Positions 23,801 to 33,500 of a stretch of 64,000 nt of DNA are shown one piece after another. Positions within the stretch are counted from its first letter, which is position 1. Each line of letters begins with the position of its first letter. The notes under the pieces are model-generated. The model searched no databases, was not told where the DNA came from, and was given only the letters and a program-made list of their open reading frames with translations. The translations under genes were made by a program, and so were the position numbers. This stretch comes from Asterochloris sp. CNOR1. Lineage: Eukaryota; Chlorophyta; Trebouxiophyceae; Trebouxiales; Trebouxiaceae. The DNA lies in assembly GCA_963969365.1 (NCBI GenBank), contig OZ017747.1, forward strand, positions 434,001-498,000. Reading direction: 5' to 3'.

Positions 23801-26800
23801 TCATCATCAGTTGCTCCGACTACCCAGAAGGCCTTGTGACTGGTCGTTAGCAGGAAGGGGAGGAGATGGAGAAGAGTGCATTATAACCCTTCTGCGCTGA
23901 CCAGGCACAACCATCTGGCATTGTACGTCAAAGACTGTGCCCTGCATGCTTGCAGATGGGGCGTCCAGGCAGCGTATCCCTGAATCAGGCGCGTGCCAAC
24001 CTGGCCAGCGTCGCCCACACGCTGCAGGGCAAGCAGGGGCTGCAAAGACATGCAAAGGCGTTCAAGGCCTACTTGGCTGGGCAGCTGCGCCTGACCTGGA
24101 CTCATGCAGGTGAGTCACTCCTGCTAGGCAGCTGCATCTTGTTCAGTTGTGCCTGGTCTCTAATGTGGCAGCATGCGGGGGATCTTATTTCAGGGGTGGT
24201 CATGCGGTTCAACAAGTGAATTTGCGAGCTGCATTGGGCCAGGAAGCCCTTCAGCTGAGTCTGCAGTCGCCACCTGGAGCATTGCACAAGCTGACCACAA
24301 CAGTCATCCCAGCTGCCTGCACACCCAGATGCTCTTGGGCCCCTCCTTGCACAAGCAGGCTGTGAGCCTCCTGTAGCAAGCACCTGCCAGCATTCAGTGT
24401 AATGCAGCAAACTAGGATGCTGCCCTTGTTGCACAGAGGCAACAAGGCTTCTGCAAGGCCAACCTGCGAGCGGAGCTGCCATCACTAACAGCAGCCCGAG
24501 TTGCAGACAAAGCTCCAGTCTCTGCAGTCAGGCGGCGCTGCTCCTGCTCTGTCCTGCCCTTACAGCTGTCTGCACCTCAGGTGAGGTCACTCAACCAGAT
24601 GCTACTGCAGTGAGGCAGCGGAATCAACTGCAGACACGTATGGCCTGAGAGAAGGGGGCCATCACGTATACTCTGCCAGGCCTGCCTGCAGGCTGTATGC
24701 GCTTCCCTCTTCACTGCAGAGGAGCAGCAAGGCTTCTGCAAAGCCCAGCTGGAGGTTGGGCACCTGCGCTTTCAGCACTGAATGCATGGCTGCATTCTTC
24801 AAATCATCCCTCTGCTGAGAACGTGTCCTTCTTACTGCAGGCCGGCAGCGTGACTTCTGTGAGGCCCACCTGCAGGGCATGGACGAGGCTGCCATCTGCA
24901 GCCAGCAGTGGCCCTGGTACCTGCTGCCGGGCGCAGACAACAGGGTGGCTCTCCTGGCATACAAACCAGGGGCGGGGCGCAGCAACGCCTGGTGGTGGCA
25001 GGATACTGGCCACAAGTGAGCTGCTGCATCTGGCCCCCTGTTGGTGTTCCTGTTGGTACATAGAGTGAAGAAGGGCGCTGGACTGCCTGGGAGTTGAGGA
25101 ATGCGGCTGCAGGCCAGGCCTTTTGCATGGGATGGCCTTTTCACGTGCATCCTGCTCTTCTCACTCCCTGCTCAGGGTGGGAGGAAGAGGGAGCCATACA
25201 GGAAATGAGAAAGAGAAGGAGAGTGAGGGCTGCAGGCTGGGCCCATACTGCTCAGTAGGGGAGCTGCTTGACATTCGTGCTGCCCAACTGGTGTTACATC
25301 TGATGTCAGGGGAGAGGCCAGCTGCAGCCCACAATGAAATCAGACATTGTAAGCAGACCAGGGGCTCCTGCCCAATACATTGCAGGTGCAGCACCTGCTG
25401 CCTGTAAATGGAGCAGCTCTGCTGCCGCTCATGTATGCTGACATCTCCGCTTGCAGGTATGGCATCTACACAGCCAGCCCTGCTGCTCAGGAGCCTGATG
25501 CAGCCAGCAGCATTCTGGACTGGGTGGCAGCCAGCCTGCAGTCCCTGCCTTATGAAGGCCCCGCCCCCAACGATCTCAGCAGCTTAGATGCGCTGAGCTT
25601 TGATGCACGGGCCGCCTGGACCGTGCTGGGGTGAGCGGGCGCCTGCGGCTGCTTGCGCCAGATGTGGCCTCCTGCCTGCTCGGCCACTGCCTGGCACAAG
25701 TCATCCATGTTTCAAGCATATAGGGGGCGTGCACTGCTGGATACCTGGGTCGGAGCGATGCTGCATGAGCCAGAGACGCTGAACGGCTACAGGGCGCTCA
25801 GGGGATGCTCCTGGCTGGTGCACTTGACGCAGCACCCACCAAGCTGCCCATCAGGCACCATTCCTTTGCTGGTGTCCCTGCCTGTGCTGTGCTGCCACAG
25901 CGGGCGCCTGAAATGCCTTCTCACCTGCAGCACATGGCTGGCTGCTGCGGTGGACACGCTGGGCCTCAGGAGCAGCAGCTTTGTCACCGCCTTCCAGCGA
26001 GCCTGCAGCACAGTGGCTACCTTTGTGCCCCAGCAGTTGTGGCAGATGGTCTTCTCAGCACTCCCACTGGTTGCCTTTGCACTCACCCTGCTTGGGCTAT
26101 GTCTTCTGCCATTGCCAGGTGGGTCTCTGCAGCTCCCTGCTCCTCACACAGCATGGGACAGTGTTCTGCTCCGTGGTGACATAGTGTCTGTACCGCTGCA
26201 TGTTGCCCTCTTTTCTGTAGAGTCTGACCGCTTGGCAGTTTGAGGCAGCCCAGACGTACTGCTTGAATAGCCTGCATCAGGGAGATGTCTGGAGGATCAA
26301 GCCTCTGAGCTTTCTTGCCTATGGCAGGCTGCATGGCACTCCCAGCACCTCTGATACACCAGGTTGTCTATACATCTGCAGCTCAGCAGCAGCAGCAGCA
26401 GCATACAAGTCAACCAGGGCAGCACCAGCAAGCACTCAATGAAGAAACCACTCCTGAGGAACGGCGCTCTGCGCAGCTGGACAGACACATGCGCAAGTGA
26501 GCAATTCAGCAGGAATGCAAGACCTGCAGAGTGCCATCCTGAACGCTTTGGCTGGGCGTGTGCGCAAGCATGACGTGCTTGCGCTCTGCTCCTGGTCCTT
26601 ATGCTGAGTACAGGCGCCTGAGTGTGCTGGTGGTCTAATTTGCTTCAACAGCCAACAAGGTGCCCTCCAATGCTGCTCTGCATTACTCTGCATCAAGAAG
26701 TGCGAGCAGCGGCGTGCGCTGCAGGTTCAGCGCTGCGGTATGGGCCCTGGCCCCTGATGCTCAGATTCTGGACCCAGAGCAGCAGCTGCAGGGGGTGGGG

Positions 26801-27244
26801 AAGCAGTTTCTTGTGGTACTGATGCTGGAGAGCCCTCTGTTGGAAGCAGTGGCAGCTGCCAGGCATGGCAAGGGGCGGGCAGCTGAGGACAGGGCAGCTG
26901 GCAGCGATCTGGACCGTGCCCTATTGATGACTTCCACGGACAGCTCGCTGCTGGCATTTGAGCAGGCTCGGCAGCAGTTTAGGCGAGAGCGACGGCTACA
27001 TCTGGCAGCTGCAGATGTCTGCAGCTGGGGCATGCTGCCGGGCAAAGCCGGCTTGCAGTGGCAGACCCTGTACGATGCTGCTGTCAGGCAGACAGACTTC
27101 CACTGCCCTGTCCTGGTCTGGCACCCCAAGAGGCACAAGGTGCAGGTGCTGTCATGTCTGAATGCCTGTGTCTTTGCCAGCTCCCTCGAACGGATTCTCG
27201 ATGGAGATTGCTCCTGGACTGACCAAATCTTTCCACAGCCTTAA
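20840..27244 (+). CDS. DNAJC16-like: DNAJC16-like membrane J-protein with thioredoxin-like domain (~878 aa)
   Basis: Exons: 20840-21055, 21123-21197, 21334-21513, 21808-22040, 22237-22483, 23065-23205, 23403-23501, 23956-24109, 24841-25015, 25457-25630, 25931-26118, 26382-26496, then a doubtful 26513-26559, and 26652-27244. All other junctions keep phase. A signal peptide (residues 1-25) precedes a J domain with HPD at 55-57. A thioredoxin-fold region follows in which the CxxC position reads [12 protein letters not shown], so no redox CxxC is present. One membrane segment lies at about 604-626, then a glutamine-rich stretch and a C-terminal domain ending [12 protein letters not shown], as in animal DNAJC16. 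The first intron uses a GC donor (or a GTCTGG two codons later). The family sits in the ER membrane. The exon between 26496 and 26652 is the weakest part. Confidence 0.82.
24430..24875 (+). repeat. Three-copy echo of an exon acceptor in the DNAJC16-like gene
   Basis: The true exon start at 24841 (CAG then a CGGCAGCGTGACTTC block) is preceded by two degenerate copies with their own acceptors at 24436/24437 and 24719/24720. Both read AG...CAAGGCTTCTGCAA, encoding QQGFCKA where the exon has QRDFCEA. Confidence 0.65.
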
Positions 27245-27310
27245 GCATGCCCTGGTGTACTGATTTCATTCCTATGCTGTGGTTGATGTTTGGCATATCA
27301 TTCATTCAGT

Positions 27311-29131
27311 TCATTGCTGCGTTTGCTCCTCCTTCCCCGCTAGATGGCAACATGTTGAAAGGGGCAGCTTCACCACCTCATTCCTGTAAAGCGCTTCTGG
27401 TCTGTCATTGTCACAGGTCCACACGGCGAGGTTGCCATAGTAGGCTCGCGACATGCCCACATCTGAAAGCTGCAGTGCTCCGTCGCACCTGGTGTTGACC
27501 TGCCCATTCCTCATGACACTGTGACCTACGACCATGCGCCGCACTGCAAAGGCTGTGAGCACCTGCTGCAGGCCAGGGCAGAACAGCCTCTCTGGCTGCT
27601 GCACATAGTCACGGAGCCACACCAGGCTGTCTGCGGCTGTCAACATCTGCCTTGCTGAGCTCCTGAGGTTGCACCTCAGTGACCCTGGTGTCGCACAGTC
27701 TTTGAGGGCGCCTGCACAGTGACCAGGACACTCAAGCTGTGTTCTGCCAGTCATGTTTGACACAGTTCATTGGGGCAGGTACTGGCCGGCAGGGAGAACT
27801 ACACCTGAGCAAAACTGCAGCAAACCAGCAGGCAGCCAAGGCTCACCTGAAACTGTCTGCTGCAGGGCAGCCAGCAGCTGCTCTGGGGTGGCTGCCTTGG
27901 CGTCCCCAAGGCCAGCAGCACCAGCTGCCTCCTGTAGCATGGCAGGCAGCAGGCCTGCATGGACAAACAGGGTGCGGCACTGTCCTTCTCCGGCGATCAC
28001 GGCTGCTTCGCGAGCCCTGAGCGCTGCTCCAACTGGGTTGCTCTGCAGCACAGACAAGGGGCGCTTAAAGAAGCATACAGCCATGCATGTGGAGCTGCAA
28101 GCAAAGCTGGAGGTTCCTGCTGGCAGGTGGCAGGCTTCATGGCAGGGCCATGTGGATCATGCCTTTAGAGGCCTGAAGTGGGCTGTTATCCTGCACCTTG
28201 GCAGCCTGGGAGGCAGTCAGACTGGCATGGATGAGCTGCATAGTGCCTGCCTTGAGGGCGCCAGCTTGCAGCGATACAGCACAGCTGACCTCCTGCATAT
28301 GCTGGTGCCAGGCCTGCAAGCCCTTCTGCTGCAGCGCCTGCTGCGATGCTCCTCTGCTGGCACCGCCAGCCAGGGCCAGATTCCTAAGCTCTTCCGGGCT
28401 CACGTAGTCATAGTTTCCCATGAGGTTCATCACGCAGTGGTTGCCCAGCAAAGTGTGGACCTGCCCGCCAGCGTCTGCGGCCTGAGCCTGCAGTCATGGC
28501 ACAGACTTCATGAGGCCAATTGGGACATGTTGATGCTTCATTGCAGCAATGTGAGAGCCTGATGTCGAGCGGCTGCACTTGTTCAGGGACCAAATTGACT
28601 GTGCAAAAGAGTGAGGCCTGCATGTAAGGTCGATGCCTGAGGAATGGCAGGTTGCAGGGCACACATGACAAAGATCACATCACTGTGTGCAAGGCTGTCA
28701 CCTTGAGGCCCTCAAAGAAAAGTACCAGCCCCAGGCTGTCTGGGCCGCGATCAAGCATGTCCCCGGTCTGCACCAGGGTCTGCTGTCCCCCGCACCATGC
28801 ATTGTTGCGCTTGTCAATCAGGCCTGAGTTGCTGAGAAAGTGGGTGAGGATTTTGGGACTGCACCGGGCAGTGCATCACCTGTAGGCCGCATCAGTGCTC
28901 ACCAGCTAGTGTCAGGGCAGCCAAGGCCTGATCGAGGTCTCCATGCAGGTCAGCAATGGAAACCACTCGTGTTGATGATGCCTGCTGGTGCGCAGAGACA
29001 GGGCCAGAGTGTCTGTAGGTCCTGCTGTCTGCTGTGGCAGCCTGGTCAGAGATGGCTAAGATGTTCCAGTACAGAACCAGCCAGATTGGTGTGATCACAG
29101 CTGCAGTGGCCAGGCACAGTCTGCTGAACAT
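27311..29131 (-). CDS. SLP: Shewanella-like protein phosphatase (362 aa, five exons)
   Basis: Exons on the complement: 28903-29131, 28702-28823, 28290-28487, 27847-28042, 27311-27654, all in phase, TGA stop. This is a PPP-type metallophosphatase of the Shelph/SLP group found in plants, algae and bacteria. Metal and catalytic motifs are DLHGD (61-65), GDMLDRG (97-103), GNH (132-134), FVHAGL (209-214) and VVGHS (290-294). The usual glutamate after GNH is a cysteine here (GNHC, residue 135). An N-terminal hydrophobic segment (residues 5-27) suggests a signal peptide or membrane anchor, so the enzyme probably acts in the secretory pathway or a plastid/mitochondrial compartment. It is divergent from TMEM18 and its stop lies 66 bp from that of the DNAJC16-like gene. 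Confidence 0.88.
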
Positions 29132-29210
29132 GAGTCAAAGTTTCAGGCCCTTCAGATTCCAAGCAGGCGAAGTTGCATTTTTTGGTCAAGTTTCAGTCCC
29201 GTTCTGCAGA
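29132..29210. promoter_or_regulatory. 79-bp bidirectional promoter region, SLP / TMEM18
   Basis: Only 79 bp separate the two divergent start codons. The stretch includes CAAAGTTTCAGGC and a T-run near 29177-29183. Transcription of both genes must start within or overlap this interval or the opposing first exon. Confidence 0.5.
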
Positions 29211-29964
29211 ATGCAGGCTGTGCAAGATGCAGCACAAGCTGTCCTGCAGGACATTCAGAGCAAGTTTGCTGCGAGATCGCAGCAACCAAGTGCCATGGAG
29301 TCTCTTCAGGCATTCTGTGCAGCTGTGGACTGGAAGGTACATGTGGACCTGATAGACAGGCACAGCATGCACACCCACATAAGAACGGTGCGCACCTGTG
29401 CTGTGCAGGAGCCCTGGATTCTGAGCCTCCTTGCTGTCCAGATTTTGCTATTTGTGACTGTCATATCTGCACGGAAGCAGCTTGGAGTTCTGGCAGTGTT
29501 GTTTGGGATTGCAAGTGCGCCACCTCTCTGCACCTGCAGAGCAGCACAGACTTACACCGCTGGCTCTCTGTGGAGGACAGTCTGACACCCTTTGTGCTGC
29601 TGCAGCCGCCATTGCTTTCAATGCAGAAAGCTTGAATGGTATGGCACGACGACGGTGGCGGAGTTTCTCAGGGCAGAATTACTTTGATCCCCATGGTGTC
29701 TTTTGGAGCGCACTGGTGTCAGGGCCGCTGTTGCTGGATATGTTCATCATCCTGGTAAGCTGTTCGCATTGCCAGCTGCCTCAGGCTTAGGCACATCGAG
29801 GCTACCATGTTCCACGCTATGTGTGGGGTATGCAAACCCCTGCTGCACTGCAGATCTTGTATCTCTGGAGCGTGTACCAGTCTATGGTCAAGATGAAGAG
29901 GGGAGAGCTGCGTGCTAAGGCCAGAGAGCGGGCCAGGGCGGAAAAGCTTGACAAAAGCAGCTGA
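29211..29964 (+). CDS. TMEM18: TMEM18 family membrane protein (128 aa)
   Basis: Exons: 29211-29336, 29409-29514, 29606-29754, 29854-29964. The junctions give 42 codons, 35 codons plus one base, 50 codons and 37 codons including the stop, all in phase. The family signatures are AAVDWKEPWILSLL, an internal hydrophobic pair of helices, FSGQNYFDPHGVF and SGPLLLDMFIIL, followed by a basic tail rich in lysine and arginine. TMEM18 proteins sit in the nuclear envelope of animals; the algal role is unknown. The neighbour on the other strand is the SLP phosphatase. Length matches the family (about 120-175 aa). A TGTAA element, the chlorophyte-type polyadenylation signal, lies at 30033-30037, 69 bases after the stop. 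Confidence 0.92.
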
Positions 29965-30579
29965 TGAATGTGTTGGACTGGGATGTATCAGCTGCAGCAT
30001 GCAGGATGATTGAGTGCAGCCCTGCAAATCAGTGTAACCAGATAAAGTCAAGTCTTGGCCTAAGCATCAGGCCCTAAGGGTTGTCAGCACTGGACATTTT
30101 CTGGTGGGAGATCCTGCCGTCTTCTCAGATCGCCACGGCTGCAGCAGCAGGCAGTCATCAGCTATGCACGTAGTCTGCAAGGTGCCTGCCGTTGAGATGC
30201 GGCCCCGAAGGCCATCATCGCCCGCAGTGGCTTCATTTGACCTCTAGGAAGCCTCCTGGCGCGACCAGGGGCTGACGCCATGTTGCACAACCAGCCCGCC
30301 AGCTTGCTGATCGGGATCCTCTTGCCCTGCTGTCCCGATACGCCTAGGCAAGCTGAGCATGCCTGTGCATTCAGTCCCATTGGCCTCAGGCAGCATTCAT
30401 GTTGTGTTTCCGCTCCTTGCAGTGAAGCAGGAAGATCTTTGGTGACCAGGGCTGCAGGTCCTGTGCAGAGTGCCACACAGTGTGCAACAAGTTGGCCCAA
30501 GCTGTCTGCTGGCCGGCACTTTGCTGAACAGGTGCAACATGGTCGCTGCAGATATTGAGAGAACAGCCTCCTGCACAGC
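29965..30579. other. Intergenic region, TMEM18 3' end and promoter of the U-box gene
   Basis: Contains the TGTAA at 30033-30037. No coding is supported; the open frames on both strands lack splice logic and conserved motifs. Confidence 0.45.
30033..30037 (+). terminator. TGTAA polyadenylation-type signal after TMEM18
   Basis: TGTAA is the usual polyadenylation signal in green algae. Its place 69 bases after the TMEM18 stop is as expected, but five bases alone are weak evidence. Confidence 0.35.
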
Positions 30580-33500
30580 ATGAACGGGATGCGACGATCA
30601 GACAGTGCAGACAGCAGGGGCACCGACTCCTCACAGGCCTCAGGACAGGTTGGCTGGCGAGAGAATGACCGCAACTCTGCCTCCCTGATGCGGCGCGCCC
30701 TGCAGGACGTGAAAGCCCAGCCTAAGCCCTCTGAGGACAGGCCGCCTGGCATCCCTGAGCCAGCAGATGGCAGCGCTCAGCCTCGTCAGCAGCAGCAGCA
30801 ATCAGCTGCACCTCCTGCAGGCAGCTCCGTTGCTGCTGCCCCTGCAGAGGCAGCTGCAACAGCCACTGGGGATCAAGCTCAGAAGCCGATGCCTCACAAG
30901 GCCACTCAACTCAAGGCAGACTCGCCTGCCTTTCAGCCAGGGGCCTTTGCCAAGTCCAAGGCAACCGTGGCCCCACCTCCCCCTCCCGCACAGGCACGCG
31001 TCTTTCAGCCCCAGGGAAAGGCAGCACAGGCAGCTCCCCCCTTCCAGCCTCACAGGAGCGCAGCGCCGGCAGCTGCCAGCATGGCCCCGCCAGGCTACAT
31101 TGGCAGCTACGGGCAGCCCTACCCAGGCTCACAGGGCATGATGGAGCCCTCAGTGCCGTCTGTGGGCATGGGCATGGAGTATGAACCCTCAACAATGGGT
31201 GGGGAAGGGTACCAGGGGGATTGGGGCTACAGCATGCCAGCTGTTACTCCTGCCTCAGACCAGTGGCCTGCCCACCTAGGCCCTAACACAGTGGACAGCT
31301 TCTGGCATCAGGTACGCCACCTAGCGACGGCTCCACGGCAATCTGCATGTGTTGCCGCCTGTTTGCGTGAAGGGATCTCAGCCATGGGAACGCTGCCTGA
31401 GCTCACCTACAGGACAACTGGGGCTGCGGTCTGCCAGCTGTGGCCTCTGCACCCAGAGCCCAAGGGTCTGCCCACCTGGACCCAGTGCAGCAAATTGCTT
31501 CTGGGACCAGGTTCGCCTTTCAGCCCTGGCTCAAGCAATTTGGGGTTGACCCTGCCTTTGTATGTGAAGGATTGGGACCTCGCCTGAACTCACCTACAGC
31601 TGTGCTCAAGGATCTGTCTGCATGATGTGCCTCTCAGACGACCACATGGTGTCCCGCAGGTAAACATGCAGGGTGGTTACCAGGCCTTTGATGGCACATG
31701 GGTCCCAGCTGAGCAGGCCATCAATGACAGCATGTACATGCCATACGCCTATAGCATGCCGGCAGATGAGCCCCAGTACCAGGGTGGCAAGTTCCAGCAG
31801 TGGCAGGCGCCTGGGGGCAGGCCAAGGGACACCATCAAGGCCCATGAGGGAGCCCGAGGTGAGGGATGCACCTGACACCAGGTGGCAAAGGCATGCACCC
31901 TTCTGCTGCTGCACACTGGTCTCAGGCACATGTCTGCAGCGTTCCCATTGCAGCAGCTGCGGGCCTGCCAGACGTCAGCACTATATTGCATGCACCCTTC
32001 TGCTGCTGCACACTGATCTCAGGCACATGTCTGCATTGTTCCTTTGCAGCAACTGCGGGGCTGCTATTTTACAGACGACAGCGTCCTTTTGCAATGTCTT
32101 GTGCTAGACAGCAGCCCTCTTCCCTGAAACTCTTGCTGCTTCAGCTGTGCTGCCACTGCAGGCACAATGCAGCGGCCAACCCCACCGCCCAAGGCAGTGC
32201 TGGCTGAGCGCCTGGGCGAGAAGAAGGTGTCTGCTGCTGCTGACTCATCTTCCGCCAGGATTCTAGTGGTGCAAAGACCAGCCTCCTCGCTGGGGGATGC
32301 ACCCCCAGCCGGCAAGGTAGCAGAGGGCAAGGTAGAGGCAGGCAAGCCCACACCAAGAGGGGCCAGGCCCACGAAGGGCCCCTCCGCTGCTGACAGCAAG
32401 CATTGCTCACCACGGGCGACCAGCTCAGAGTCCAGTAGCGGCGGTGATGTAGGCCCTGTGGTGCAGCGTGCCAGCTCTGACATCCCTATTGCTCCAGCTG
32501 AGGGCAACGCATCACGTCAAGCTCAGCCCCAAGCTGTCAAGCAGCGGGTGAGTCTGGCTCCACCGGCCTGCTGAGGTGCTGCTGTGCTCAGGCGGACATG
32601 TGCACTCTTGCCAACATACATTGGCTCCTCCTGCATGCTGATTGATTTGCTTACATGACCTGCTCAGGTCAAGAGTCACCTCTTGTGTGGCATGCTGCCG
32701 TGCGGCAGTTGCTTCCTCCTGCCGAACGCCAGTCAGCATCACACTATCAGATGTTCTCATGCCAGCCATCTCTTCTGTGCAGGAGGGCAGGACAGCTGCT
32801 GCCTCACATTCACCGCTCAAGCTTGACCCCCGCAAGGGCTCTGAGGCAGACTTTAGGCCTCAGGTAGGCTGTGAGTCAGGCTATCATTTCTTGGGCAGCC
32901 CTGCCATGAATAGTTGCACTGGTGCTGCCATGCATGCCTAGCCATCAAGCTGGCCTCATCTGATAGTTTCTAGTGCTTGCTGTGAAGAGCAGTGACATTG
33001 TCCTGCATGCCCCTGTTCCTTGACTTTGCTGACCCAGTGACCTGCATGCAGAGATTATGTCGCTACTTTGCCAAAGGCTTCTGCAAGCTTGGAACCTCGT
33101 GCCCCGACAAACATGTGAGCTGGCCCTGTTGCGCCGGTGGTACACAGCTGGCAGCCGACCTCTGGGATGGCTCATGCCAGCGCATAACTTTACTGCCCAG
33201 TCAGCCTGCGAGAAACGCTACCAGGGCTGGTGGACTGTGGCATGAAGAGCAGGCCCCATGCTTGCGTTTGTGTGGAAGCAACGGCGTTCATTGCTTTAAT
33301 GCCCAAAACACTCCCATAGACACACTATCTGCATGCAGGTTGCAGAAAGCGAGCAGGGATCCCGTGTGCCTGTGGTGGATCGCCTCAAACACAAAGCTGG
33401 GCCAGATGCTCAGGTGAGCCTGACCTTCATGGCTGCAATACTCACAGGAGGTCTGCCGAGCTGACACTAAAGGCATGCTGAGCAGGTGTTGAGGAAAGTT

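Noticed and set aside
27753-28562. 269-codon plus-strand frame
   Set aside because: Antisense to the SLP phosphatase exons, which carry all the catalytic motifs.
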